Positions 1 to 7,545 of a DNA stretch of 46,018 nt are shown one piece after another; positions within the stretch are counted from its first letter, which is position 1, and each line of letters opens with the position of its first letter. The position numbers and the translations under genes are program-made. The notes under the pieces are model-generated. The model searched no databases, was not told the origin of the DNA, and saw only the letters and a list, made by a program, of their open reading frames with translations. Source of the stretch: an uncultured Mycoplasmatota bacterium (GTDB lineage Bacteria > Bacillota_I > Bacilli_A > RF39 > UBA660); assembly GCA_900557185.1 (NCBI GenBank), contig USRP01000002.1, forward strand, positions 1 to 46,018, given 5' to 3'.

Positions 1-78
1 ATAAACAATGTTCCACGTGAAACTAAATAAACAATGTTCCACGTGAAACTAAATAAACAATGTTCCACGTGAAACTAA
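1..78. repeat. parS: Three tandem parS centromere sites
   Basis: Three exact copies of a 26-bp unit follow each other. Each contains TGTTCCACGTGAAACT, at 9-24, 35-50 and 61-76. This matches the known Bacillus parS consensus (TGTTnCACGTGAAACA) at all positions but the last. ParB (Spo0J) binds such sites, spreads as a CTP-dependent clamp, and with ParA directs origin segregation. The parA and parB genes lie at 24075-25734 in the same window. The array starts at the window edge, so more copies may lie upstream. Confidence 0.9.
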
Positions 79-86
79 ATATTTTG

Positions 87-115
87 TTGCATTTTCACTG
101 AAAATAATGTATTAT
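87..115 (+). promoter_or_regulatory. Promoter of the SRP RNA gene
   Basis: A -35 box TTGCAT (87-92) and a -10 box TATTAT (110-115) are separated by 17 bp. The predicted start at about 121-122 coincides with the first paired base of the SRP RNA. It begins 11 bp after the last parS site. Confidence 0.7.
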
Positions 116-120
116 GATTT

Positions 121-192
121 TGCACAACGTTTATTTCTGAAACAGGTCAGGATCGGAAGATAGCAGCCTTAAGGAACTCTAAACGTGTGTGC
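121..192 (+). ncRNA. ffs: Signal recognition particle RNA (small 4.5S type)
   Basis: The apical helix shows the SRP signature: GGTCAGG, a GGAA tetraloop closed by ATC/GAT, and AGCAGCC (143-168). The ends pair with each other (GCACAACGTTT near 122-132 with AAACGTGTGTGC at 181-192), and inner segments TTTCT and AGGAA can also pair. The RNA partners with Ffh to target membrane proteins. At about 72 nt it is shorter than the usual 4.5S RNA of around 100 nt or more and lacks an Alu domain. A T-run follows directly. Confidence 0.9.
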
Positions 193-198
193 TTTTTT
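181..198 (+). terminator. Terminator of SRP RNA (terminal stem plus T-run)
   Basis: The 3' strand of the SRP RNA terminal helix (181-192) is followed at once by six T (193-198). The RNA's own closing stem therefore serves as the intrinsic terminator. The tadA ribosome binding site starts 4 nt later. Confidence 0.65.
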
Positions 199-213
199 AT
201 TGGAGTTGATAGT

Positions 214-660
214 ATGGATGAAAAATATATGAATATTGCTTTAGAAGAGGCATACAAATCGTATGAAAAAGGAGATGTGCCAGTTGGAGCAATTGTTGTA
301 TATAAAAATGAAATAATAGCAAGAGCTCATAACTGTAAGGAACAAAATAAAAATGCAGTAGAACATGCAGAGATATTAGCAATTTCCCAAGCATGCCAAA
401 AGTTGAATACGTGGCATTTAGAGGAATGTACGATTTACGTTACATTAGAACCTTGTTTGATGTGTGCTGGTGCATTAATTCAATCGAGAATTGGAAAACT
501 TGTTTTTGCTACAGAAAATGAAAAATTCGGATATGTTGGCAGTATTTCTAATGTGCTTAATAACAAAAGCAATAACCACCATCCAATTATTATAAATGGA
601 ATATGTAAAGAAAAATCACAAAAATTATTGAAAGAGTTTTTTAAAGACAAAAGGAATTGA
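214..660 (+). CDS. tadA: tRNA-specific adenosine deaminase
   Basis: TadA converts A34 to inosine in the anticodon of tRNA-Arg(ACG). The protein is 148 aa, a normal family length. The zinc and catalytic motifs of the cytidine deaminase fold are present: HAE at residues 51-53 (His ligand and proton-shuttling Glu) and PCLMC at 80-84 (two Cys ligands). The start is ATG 214, placed 8 nt after a GGAG; an upstream in-frame GTG at 187 lies inside the SRP RNA and is unlikely. No separate promoter is visible, so expression probably depends on read-through from the SRP RNA. The stop codon lies within the following terminator stem. Confidence 0.95.
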   Translation: MDEKYMNIALEEAYKSYEKGDVPVGAIVVYKNEIIARAHNCKEQNKNAVEHAEILAISQACQKLNTWHLEECTIYVTLEPCLMCAGALIQSRIGKLVFATENEKFGYVGSISNVLNNKSNNHHPIIINGICKEKSQKLLKEFFKDKRN

Positions 661-681
661 AAGGAAATCAATTCCTTTTCA
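649..681 (+). terminator. Terminator after tadA
   Basis: Stem AAAGGAATTG (650-659) pairs with CAATTCCTTT (669-678), with a 9-nt loop and a T-rich tail. The 5' arm includes the tadA stop codon. Confidence 0.7.
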
Positions 682-691
682 TTATAAAAAA

Positions 692-700
692 TGCTATAAT
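692..700 (+). promoter_or_regulatory. Extended -10 promoter before dnaX
   Basis: TGCTATAAT (692-700) is a perfect extended -10 element. No clear -35 is visible at the right distance, which is typical of extended -10 promoters. It probably drives the dnaX to pth operon. Confidence 0.6.
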
Positions 701-732
701 ATACAAGGAAATAAGAAATGAGGTGGTAAACT

Positions 733-2433
733 TTGTACCAAACATTATATAGAAAATATCGACCACAGACTTTTGACGAAGTGGTTGGACAGACAACAAT
801 TATTAGAACGTTAAAAAACGAAATAGAACACAATCGTTTGAATCATGCTTATTTGTTTACTGGGCCTAGAGGGGTAGGAAAAACAAGTGTTGCTAAAATT
901 TTAGCAAAGACTGTAAATTGTAAACATTTAAAAGATTGTATTCCATGTGATCGATGTGATAGTTGTATAGAAATGAATCAAAAACAATCGACTGATATTA
1001 TAGAAATCGATGCTGCATCAAATAATGGTGTAGATGAAATAAGAGAACTGAAAAGCAAGGTGAACTTAGTTCCTTCAACTGGTAAATATAAAGTATATAT
1101 TATTGATGAGGTACATATGTTGACTGTTGGAGCATTTAATGCATTATTGAAAACATTGGAAGAACCACCAGAACATATTATTTTTATTTTAGCAACTACC
1201 GATCCACATAAAATTCCATTGACAATTTTATCGAGATGTCAAAGATTCGATTTTAAACGAATTAGTGTATCAGAAATTGTAAAATTGTTATCTAGTATTG
1301 TCAAAAAGGAAAATATTGATATCGAAGAAAAAGCACTCGAAACAATTGCAAGATTATCAGATGGAGGCTTAAGAGATTCTCTTAGTATGTTGGATCAAGT
1401 AATTGCTTATGCTTCAGGAACAATTACAGAAAAAGAAGTACATGAAGTGAATGGGACTTTATCGCAAGAAGATTTGAAAAGTTTTTTCGAAAATATGTTT
1501 CAAAAAAATCTAAAGGAATGTTTAGAATTAATTCATGTATGTAACGACGATGGAAAAAATTTAGTTAAGTTAACAGAAGAGATGATTGAATTTTTAAGAA
1601 ATGTATTATTGACAAAAACAGCTCCGGAAATTATCAAAAATGATATTACAATTTATCAAGAGATTGCCAACCAATTGTCTATTTCTGAGATAACAAAAGT
1701 TATATATCAGTTTAATGATTGCATACAAAAAATGAAAAATTCTAATTATCCAAAATTGATATTAGAATTATGTGTTATTCAAAATACTGTCAATGAAACG
1801 ACAGATTCAAAATCATTAAAAAAAGAAGAAGTAATAGAAAAAAATGATGAAAATCATTTCCCGGGAAATATAACGGAAGTAAAAAAAGAAGAAAAAAAGC
1901 CAGAAGCAGTTAAAAAAGAAAAGAAAGAAAGTGTAATTAAATACACAAACGAACAACGTGAAAAAATGGATAAACTAAAGATGATTCGCGTGAACAATAC
2001 ATTATCGAAGTTTAATAAAAAACAATTATTACATTTTAGAAATACAATACAGGATAAAATGAGAACTTACTTATTAGATCCAGATTATAGTCACATTGTT
2101 TCATTACTTATGGATGGTATGTTAAAAGCAGCGAGTGATGAATATTTGATTGTTGTATTTGATGAATTAAAAATGAGCGATTTATTTAATCAAAATTTAA
2201 ACAAGGTGGAACAAGTGATTTCAGATACTTACCATCAACCTTATAAAATAATTTCTTTGAGTTCTCAAGAATGGGAACCAATTAAAAATGATTTTAATCA
2301 TAAAACAAGAAAATTTGAATATCAAGAAGAACAAGAAAAATATGTTGATTTTATGAATCCAACTTCTGATAATGAAACAGAATCAAAATCAGAAATGGAA
2401 CAATTGTTTGGAAATATTGTAGAATATAATTAA
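733..2433 (+). CDS. dnaX: DNA polymerase III clamp-loader subunit gamma/tau
   Basis: DnaX is the ATPase of the clamp loader that places the beta clamp on DNA. The 566-aa protein has Walker A GPRGVGKT (44-51), a zinc module (Cys63, 72, 75, 78), Walker B DEVH (125-128) and an SRC sensor near 170. A Lys/Glu-rich linker at about 355-400 separates the AAA+ part from a C-terminal tau-like domain. Translation starts at TTG 733, 6 nt after GAGGTGG; no ATG fits the conserved N-terminus YQTLYRKYRP. It heads an operon with ybaB and recR, as in Bacillus. A run of seven A at 1818-1824 could allow a -1 frameshift giving a shorter gamma-like form (see findings). Confidence 0.97.
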   Translation: MYQTLYRKYRPQTFDEVVGQTTIIRTLKNEIEHNRLNHAYLFTGPRGVGKTSVAKILAKTVNCKHLKDCIPCDRCDSCIEMNQKQSTDIIEIDAASNNGVDEIRELKSKVNLVPSTGKYKVYIIDEVHMLTVGAFNALLKTLEEPPEHIIFILATTDPHKIPLTILSRCQRFDFKRISVSEIVKLLSSIVKKENIDIEEKALETIARLSDGGLRDSLSMLDQVIAYASGTITEKEVHEVNGTLSQEDLKSFFENMFQKNLKECLELIHVCNDDGKNLVKLTEEMIEFLRNVLLTKTAPEIIKNDITIYQEIANQLSISEITKVIYQFNDCIQKMKNSNYPKLILELCVIQNTVNETTDSKSLKKEEVIEKNDENHFPGNITEVKKEEKKPEAVKKEKKESVIKYTNEQREKMDKLKMIRVNNTLSKFNKKQLLHFRNTIQDKMRTYLLDPDYSHIVSLLMDGMLKAASDEYLIVVFDELKMSDLFNQNLNKVEQVISDTYHQPYKIISLSSQEWEPIKNDFNHKTRKFEYQEEQEKYVDFMNPTSDNETESKSEMEQLFGNIVEYN

Positions 2434-2447
2434 GAAAGAGGGATAAA

Positions 2448-2744
2448 ATGAATATACAAGCAATGATGAAACAAGCACAAAAATTACAAAAAGAAATGAC
2501 AGAAACGAAAAGTAAAATTGATGAAATGGAATTTACAGGTAAATCATCAATTGTTACAGTTACAGTAAATGGGAAAAAAGAAGTGACAAAAGTTAAAATT
2601 GATAGTAATCAATTTGATGGTGATGATATTGAAATGTTAGAAGATATGATTATGATTGCAGTGAATGATGCAATGAAACAAGTTGATCAAGAAATAGAAA
2701 ATAAAATGGGGAAATATACGCAAGGAATGCCCGGGTTATTTTAG
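2448..2744 (+). CDS. ybaB: YbaB/EbfC nucleoid-associated protein
   Basis: A 98-aa member of the YbaB/EbfC family of small dimeric DNA-binding proteins, which bind the nucleoid and occur almost always between dnaX and recR. The N-terminal region (MMKQAQKLQKEM) forms the expected amphipathic helix, followed by the conserved strand region with the VTVTVNGKKEV segment and a long C-terminal helix. The start ATG has AGAGGG upstream. It lies 14 bp after dnaX and 3 bp before recR. Its precise role in repair or nucleoid structure is not settled for the family. Confidence 0.95.
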   Translation: MNIQAMMKQAQKLQKEMTETKSKIDEMEFTGKSSIVTVTVNGKKEVTKVKIDSNQFDGDDIEMLEDMIMIAVNDAMKQVDQEIENKMGKYTQGMPGLF

Positions 2745-2747
2745 TGT

Positions 2748-3350
2748 ATGAATTATCCAAAAATTATTCAAAGTTTAATTGATTGTTTTAAAAAGATTCC
2801 TGGAGTAGGAGAGAAGACTGCTGAAAGATATGTATTATCTTTATTAGATATGGATGACGATGTTTTAAAGGAATTTGCCGATTATCTAAAAAATTTAAAA
2901 CATAAAATTGTTCGTTGTAAAATATGTCACAATCTTTCAGAAGGAGAGATATGTGATATATGTAAAGATACAACAAGAGATCATTCTACAATCTGTGTTG
3001 TTGAAGAGCCAAAAAATGTTTTTTCTTTTGAAAAAGCAGGCACTTATCTTGGCACTTATCATGTATTGGATGGTTTAATTTCTCCATTAGAAGGAATTCG
3101 CCCTGAAAATATTAATATTGCATCGTTATTAGACCGAGTTGAAAAAGAATCAATCAAAGAGGTAATCATTGCTGTAAAAGCTTGTGTAGAGGGCGAAACT
3201 ACAGCTATGTACATTGCCAAGAAATTAGAAAATAAAAATGTGAAAGTAAGTAAAATTGCTTATGGAATTCCATTAGGTGCAGATATGGGATATATCGATG
3301 CATCTACATTAGAAATTTCATTAGAAAATAGACAACAAATACATAATTAA
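2748..3350 (+). CDS. recR: Recombination protein RecR
   Basis: RecR acts with RecO (and RecF) to load RecA at single-strand gaps. The 200-aa protein has the family layout: a helix-hairpin-helix (IPGVGEKTAERY, 17-28), a four-Cys zinc finger (Cys57, 60, 69, 72), a Toprim domain starting at TICVVEEP (81-88), and a C-terminal Walker-B-like GIPLGADMGYIDASTL. Length matches the family (about 198). The ribosome binding site is weak and the start lies only 3 bp after the ybaB stop, so translation is probably coupled. Confidence 0.97.
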   Translation: MNYPKIIQSLIDCFKKIPGVGEKTAERYVLSLLDMDDDVLKEFADYLKNLKHKIVRCKICHNLSEGEICDICKDTTRDHSTICVVEEPKNVFSFEKAGTYLGTYHVLDGLISPLEGIRPENINIASLLDRVEKESIKEVIIAVKACVEGETTAMYIAKKLENKNVKVSKIAYGIPLGADMGYIDASTLEISLENRQQIHN

Positions 3351-3352
3351 AT

Positions 3353-3383
3353 TTATCATCTCATAAGTTTTTTTAGGTGATAA
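3353..3383 (+). promoter_or_regulatory. Hairpin covering the bofA ribosome binding site
   Basis: TTATCATCT (3353-3361) can pair with AGGTGATAA (3375-3383) over 9 bp including one G-U, leaving a 13-nt loop. The 3' arm contains the AGGTG Shine-Dalgarno of the next gene, 6 nt before its ATG. The pairing is visible; regulation is inferred. Confidence 0.5.
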
Positions 3384-3385
3384 CT

Positions 3386-3580
3386 ATGTTGATTTTAAAA
3401 AAGATTTATGAAATATTAAAACGAATTATAATTAGTGTATTTTTGCTATATAGTTTTAATTTAGTGATGTCACCTTTGGAGATAATGATTCCAATTAATA
3501 TGATTACAGTAGTAGGAATTACGGTATTAGGATTTCCAGCATTATTATCATTTTTGGTAATATTATTGTTTATATACTAG
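3386..3580 (+). CDS. bofA: BofA-like small membrane protein
   Basis: A 64-aa, strongly hydrophobic protein with two membrane segments (about 12-31 and 37-63). The C-terminal half has the family pattern PIN..T..G...LGFPALL, as in BofA. In Bacillus, BofA inhibits the SpoIVFB intramembrane protease that processes pro-sigma-K during sporulation, and bofA lies just after recR, as here. I chose ATG 3386 rather than GTG 3377 because AGGTG (3375-3379) then sits at the right distance. Assignment rests on the motif plus position; whether this organism sporulates cannot be told from the window. Its SD may be sequestered by a hairpin. Confidence 0.75.
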   Translation: MLILKKIYEILKRIIISVFLLYSFNLVMSPLEIMIPINMITVVGITVLGFPALLSFLVILLFIY

Positions 3581-3590
3581 GAGGTAAAAT

Positions 3591-4571
3591 ATGCTTGATG
3601 AATTTCAGAGTAGTCAAAAAGTTGTATATCAAATGCTTCAAAATGCAGGGAAGAAACAAAAGTTTTCTCATGCATATTTAATTGATGCGAATCATTATCC
3701 GAGAAAGTTAGAATTTGCCATTGCTTTAGCAAAATTTATTTTGTGTCCATATCATTATTCTAATTATGATAAATGTGGAATGTGTTCTCAATGTCATAGA
3801 ATTGATGATGGGAATTTTACAGAATTAAAAATTATATCTCCAGAAGGAGCATGGATTAAAAAAGAACAATTAGAAGATTTACAAAAGCAGTTTTCTACAA
3901 AAGCGATTGAGTCAAAAAATAAAATATATATTATTAATGACGCTGAAAAAATGAATGCATCTGCAGCTAACTCTATTTTAAAGTTTTTAGAGGAACCGGA
4001 ACCAGGAATCATCGCTATTTTAATCACAGATAATATGTATCAATTATTAGATACAATTATTTCAAGATGTCAGGTTATTTCCCTTGCGAAAACAAAACAA
4101 AGTGATATGATAGAACATGCATCTTCCATTTCTACAGTAGAGAAGATTGGCTTCTTTTTATCTAAAACGGGAGATGATTATCAAAACTTTGTTCAAAGTG
4201 ATGATAAAAAAGAACAAATTGAGCACGTAGTTCAGTTTATTCAAGAATTAGAAAATAATGGTTCCGAAGCCATTTTAAAAGAAAATAAACTTTGGACAAG
4301 CATATTCCGAGATAAAGAACAAAATGATTTTGGATTAGAGATTATGTTGTTATTTTATAAAGATGTGATAAATCAAAAAGTTGGTTTAGCAATTGAATTT
4401 ATGGATGACTATCAAGCTATTTTAAAAACATTAGCTGAAAAGAATAGTATGAAACAATTATGCAAAAAAATTGAGATGTTAATTGAATTAAAAAATCATT
4501 TGCGAGTAAATGCAAATAATAATTTATTAATTGATCAATTAATTTTATCATTTCAGGAGGTGTGTGTATGA
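3591..4571 (+). CDS. holB: DNA polymerase III clamp-loader subunit delta prime
   Basis: Delta prime is the stator of the clamp loader and partners with DnaX, encoded 1 kb upstream. The 326-aa protein has the AAA+ clamp-loader fold with FSHAYLI near the N-terminus, a zinc module (Cys52, 62, 65, 68), EKMNASAANSILKFLEEP (113-130) and an SRC sensor (ISRCQVIS). There is no proper Walker A loop, as expected for this ATPase-dead subunit. The start ATG has AGGAGG 6 nt upstream. In Bacillus tmk and yaaQ precede holB; here they are missing. It overlaps ricT by 4 bp. Confidence 0.93.
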   Translation: MLDEFQSSQKVVYQMLQNAGKKQKFSHAYLIDANHYPRKLEFAIALAKFILCPYHYSNYDKCGMCSQCHRIDDGNFTELKIISPEGAWIKKEQLEDLQKQFSTKAIESKNKIYIINDAEKMNASAANSILKFLEEPEPGIIAILITDNMYQLLDTIISRCQVISLAKTKQSDMIEHASSISTVEKIGFFLSKTGDDYQNFVQSDDKKEQIEHVVQFIQELENNGSEAILKENKLWTSIFRDKEQNDFGLEIMLLFYKDVINQKVGLAIEFMDDYQAILKTLAEKNSMKQLCKKIEMLIELKNHLRVNANNNLLIDQLILSFQEVCV

Positions 4572-5347
4572 AAATAATTAAAGTAGTGTTAAAAAAGAAT
4601 GGATTACCACACTATTTCGCAACCCATGGATTACCATTAAAACGTAATGTCTCTGTTATTGTCGAAACTGAGAAAGGTTTACAGTTTGGAACAACGACAT
4701 CTGATATTTTAGAGATTGCTGATGAACAAATACAAGTACCAATCACTGATATTGTAAGAATCGCATCTAGAAAAGATATACGTCGTCATGAAAAAAATGA
4801 AGCAGAGGCTAAGTTTGCTTTAAAAAAATGTCGTGAGTTAGTGCAAAAGCATGAATTGAATATGCGAATTTTAGATGCAGTATATACATTTGATCGTGAC
4901 CAATTATTCTTTTATTTCCTTTCAGACAGTCGTGTTGATTTTAGAGCACTAGCGAAAGATTTAGCGTCTATTTATCACACGAGAATTGAATTACGTCAAG
5001 TAGGAGTAAGAGATAAAGCAAAAGAAATTGGTGGAATTGGTATGTGCGGCCGTGGCTTATGTTGTTCTACGTTTTTAACAGAGTTTGAATCTGTTTCTAT
5101 TAACATGGCAAAAAATCAAAATATTTCACTGAATCCATCTAAAATTAATGGATTATGTGGAAGATTATTGTGTTGTTTGAATTATGAAAACGAATGCTAT
5201 AAAGAATGTCGTAAAGATTTACCAAAAGTTGGACAAACAGTCAAAACTGATTATGGTAGTGGTGTCGTGAAAGAAATTGATATTTTAAAACGTACTTATA
5301 AAGTAGATATACCTGCGAAAGGACTTGTTGAGGTAACTGCAGAATGA
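4568..5347 (+). CDS. ricT: PSP1 domain protein RicT (YaaT)
   Basis: A 259-aa PSP1 (YaaT/RicT) family protein. In Bacillus subtilis it forms the Y-complex with RicA and RicF, which binds Fe-S clusters and directs RNase Y mRNA maturation. The conserved Cys cluster is present: GIGMCGRGLCCSTFL, then GLCGRLLCCLNYENECYKECRK, where the cluster ligands are expected. The start is ATG 4568, 7 nt after AGGAGG, and overlaps the holB stop (ATGA). The gene stop overlaps the next gene in the same way, so three genes are likely translationally coupled. Confidence 0.93.
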   Translation: MKIIKVVLKKNGLPHYFATHGLPLKRNVSVIVETEKGLQFGTTTSDILEIADEQIQVPITDIVRIASRKDIRRHEKNEAEAKFALKKCRELVQKHELNMRILDAVYTFDRDQLFFYFLSDSRVDFRALAKDLASIYHTRIELRQVGVRDKAKEIGGIGMCGRGLCCSTFLTEFESVSINMAKNQNISLNPSKINGLCGRLLCCLNYENECYKECRKDLPKVGQTVKTDYGSGVVKEIDILKRTYKVDIPAKGLVEVTAE

Positions 5348-6075
5348 AAGAAGAAACACATTATTTATTAGGTAGAGAAAATTTAAAAATTGTTCAAAGT
5401 AATCAATGTTTTTCATTCTCCTTAGATTCTATGTTGTTGCCTAATTTTGTAACCTTGAACTTAAGAACCAAAAAAATTTTGGATATTGGTTGCGGGAATG
5501 CACCAATTCCTTTGATTATGTCTGAACGAAGTAAAGCCCATATTGTTGGAGTTGAAATTCAAGAAGAAGCATATCAAATGGCTAAAAAAAGTGTTCAGTT
5601 AAATCATAAAGAAGATCAAATTGCAATTATTCACGATGATATCCATCATTATGCGACTTTATTTGATCACGAAGAATATGATGTGATTACTTGTAATCCA
5701 CCATATTTTGAATATCAAGCATCTTCTATTGTAAACGATAATCAACAAAAAACGATTGCCCGTCATGATAAAATGTTAAAAATGGAAGATATTATGAAAA
5801 TTAGTAGAAAATTACTAAAAAATAATGGTATACTAGCTCTTGTTCAAAGACCAGAGCGTTTAGTAGACATTATTACTTTGATGCGAAAGAGTAATATTGA
5901 ACCAAAGAAAATGCTTCTTATTTATCCAAAAAAAGGAAAGGAAGCAAATATTTTATTAATTGAGGGTATGAAGAATGGTAAGCCAGGATTAAAAATATTA
6001 GATCCTATCTATTCTCATAATGAACAACATGAATATTCAGATGAATTAAAGAAGTTTTTACGTATGAATGGATGA
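5344..6075 (+). CDS. trmN6: tRNA1(Val) adenine-N6 methyltransferase-like protein
   Basis: A 243-aa class I SAM-dependent methyltransferase. Motif I is ILDIGCGNAPIPL (about 46-58), an acidic motif II lies in GVEIQEEAY, and the catalytic motif IV is NPPY, typical for N6-adenine methylation. The family (YabB in Bacillus, TrmN6/YfiC in enterics) methylates A37 of tRNA-Val. The position between ricT and rsmI agrees with yabB. It overlaps ricT by 4 bp and rsmI by 4 bp. The neighbouring yazA (GIY-YIG) gene of Bacillus is absent. Confidence 0.85.
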   Translation: MKEETHYLLGRENLKIVQSNQCFSFSLDSMLLPNFVTLNLRTKKILDIGCGNAPIPLIMSERSKAHIVGVEIQEEAYQMAKKSVQLNHKEDQIAIIHDDIHHYATLFDHEEYDVITCNPPYFEYQASSIVNDNQQKTIARHDKMLKMEDIMKISRKLLKNNGILALVQRPERLVDIITLMRKSNIEPKKMLLIYPKKGKEANILLIEGMKNGKPGLKILDPIYSHNEQHEYSDELKKFLRMNG

Positions 6076-6944
6076 TGTGTATGATACAAAATAGTTATCA
6101 AAATGAAGCAATTGTATATTTAATTCCAACACCAATTGGTAATTTGGAAGATATTACAATTCGAGCAATTGAAGTGTTAAAACAGGTAGATGTTATTTTT
6201 TGCGAAGATACAAGAGTGACATCTTTATTATTAAACCATTTCAATTTGAAAAAAAAATTGTATTCTAGTCATAAATTTAATGAAGAAAAGAATGAGAGTA
6301 AGTTCCTTTCATATTTAGAAGAAGGAAAGTGTGTTGGAATTGTCAGTGATCGTGGAACACCGATTATTAGTGATCCAGGTTATTTTTTAGTGCAAACGGC
6401 AATTAACCATGGGTATGCGGTTGTTGGGTTACCCGGACCAACAGCTTTTGTTCCAGCTCTTATTATGTCAGGTTTAGAGCCACAACCATTTTATTTCTAT
6501 GGCTTTTTACACAATAAAGATAGTAAAAGAAAAGAAGAGATGAAACAATTAAAGAATTTTCCTCATACAATGATTTTTTATGAAGCACCTCATCGAATTG
6601 CGAAAACATTACAACAAATGTATGAGATATTAGGAAATCGTCGTATTTGTATTGCCCGAGAAATTAGTAAGAAATTTGAAACTATTTACCGTGGAACTAT
6701 TTCTGAGATTCTAAATCATGTTCAAGATATGAAAGGTGAAATTGTATTATTGGTGGAAGGAAATAAAAGTCCTGATACTTCTTTTGCAATCAGTATTATA
6801 GAACATGTTAATTTGTATATTAAAGAAGGGTTATCCACTATGGATGCAATTAAAAAAGTGAGTAAAGAACGTGGCATGAATAAGAAAGATGTTTATCAGG
6901 CTTATCATAATGAAAAGGGGAAGGAGGATCACACATGCGATTAA
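6072..6944 (+). CDS. rsmI: 16S rRNA cytidine-2'-O-methyltransferase RsmI
   Basis: RsmI methylates the 2'-O of C1402 in 16S rRNA. The 290-aa protein has the tetrapyrrole-methylase fold with YLIPTPIGNLEDIT near the N-terminus, FCEDTR, the SDRGTPIISDPG loop and GLPGPTAFVPAL, all diagnostic. The start could be ATG 6072 (overlapping the previous stop) or ATG 6081; neither has a strong ribosome binding site, so coupling to the upstream gene is likely. It overlaps pth by 10 bp. Confidence 0.93.
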   Translation: MMCMIQNSYQNEAIVYLIPTPIGNLEDITIRAIEVLKQVDVIFCEDTRVTSLLLNHFNLKKKLYSSHKFNEEKNESKFLSYLEEGKCVGIVSDRGTPIISDPGYFLVQTAINHGYAVVGLPGPTAFVPALIMSGLEPQPFYFYGFLHNKDSKRKEEMKQLKNFPHTMIFYEAPHRIAKTLQQMYEILGNRRICIAREISKKFETIYRGTISEILNHVQDMKGEIVLLVEGNKSPDTSFAISIIEHVNLYIKEGLSTMDAIKKVSKERGMNKKDVYQAYHNEKGKEDHTCD

Positions 6945-7495
6945 TTGTGGGATTAGGAAATCCTGGAAAAGAATATGAACATACAAGACATAACATGGGA
7001 TTTGATCAAATTGATTTATTTGCTTCTTCCCATCATGTTACATTAGATCGAGAAAAGTTTGGTGGAAAATATTGTGAGTTATTCGTCCAGCAAGAAAAGG
7101 TAATTTTATTAAAACCGTTAAGTTATATGAATTTATCAGGAGAAGTGATTCAAAGATTTATGAATTTTTATAAAATACCAATTTCTAATTTATTAGTTAT
7201 TTGTGATGATTTGGATACTTCGGTAGGAAAAATAAAATTGAAGAAAAAAGGGAGTTCTGGAGGGCATAATGGCTTAAAGAATATTGAATTTCATCTTCAT
7301 ACTAATGAATATAATCGATATAAGATTGGTATTTCTAATAATAAGAAGATGGATGGTAAAGATTATGTACTAGGAAAACTTTCTAAAGAAGAACAAGAAG
7401 AAATTAGAAAAGTAATGGAACAAGGTGTTCAGTTATTAGATGATTATTTTATATTATCCTTTGATAACTTAATGAATAAGTATAATAAAAAGTAG
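6935..7495 (+). CDS. pth: Peptidyl-tRNA hydrolase
   Basis: Pth frees tRNA from peptidyl-tRNA dropped by stalled ribosomes. The 186-aa protein shows GLGNPGKEYEHTRHNMGFD at 6-24 with the catalytic His19, PLSYMNLSGE, CDDLD and the GSSGGHNGLK loop. Length is normal. AAGGAGG lies 6 nt before the ATG, inside the rsmI coding end. It is the last gene before a terminator. In Bacillus pth precedes mfd, as here. Confidence 0.96.
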   Translation: MRLIVGLGNPGKEYEHTRHNMGFDQIDLFASSHHVTLDREKFGGKYCELFVQQEKVILLKPLSYMNLSGEVIQRFMNFYKIPISNLLVICDDLDTSVGKIKLKKKGSSGGHNGLKNIEFHLHTNEYNRYKIGISNNKKMDGKDYVLGKLSKEEQEEIRKVMEQGVQLLDDYFILSFDNLMNKYNKK

Positions 7496-7497
7496 TT

Positions 7498-7522
7498 GGA
7501 TACAATGAATGTGTCCTTTTTT
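7498..7522 (+). terminator. Terminator after pth
   Basis: GGATACA (7498-7504) pairs with TGTGTCC (7510-7516, one G-U) around a 5-nt loop, followed by six T. Confidence 0.7.
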
Positions 7523-7545
7523 CCGTGTTTAGGAGGTGAAATATT

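Noticed and set aside
1..78. Short direct repeats resembling a CRISPR remnant or replication iterons
   Set aside because: The 26-bp units are contiguous without spacers, and each contains a clear parS; no cas or rep gene is nearby.
7461..7486. Promoter TTGATA...TATAAT before mfd
   Set aside because: The spacer is only 14 bp and it lies in the pth coding end upstream of a terminator, so it would not give a useful mfd transcript.
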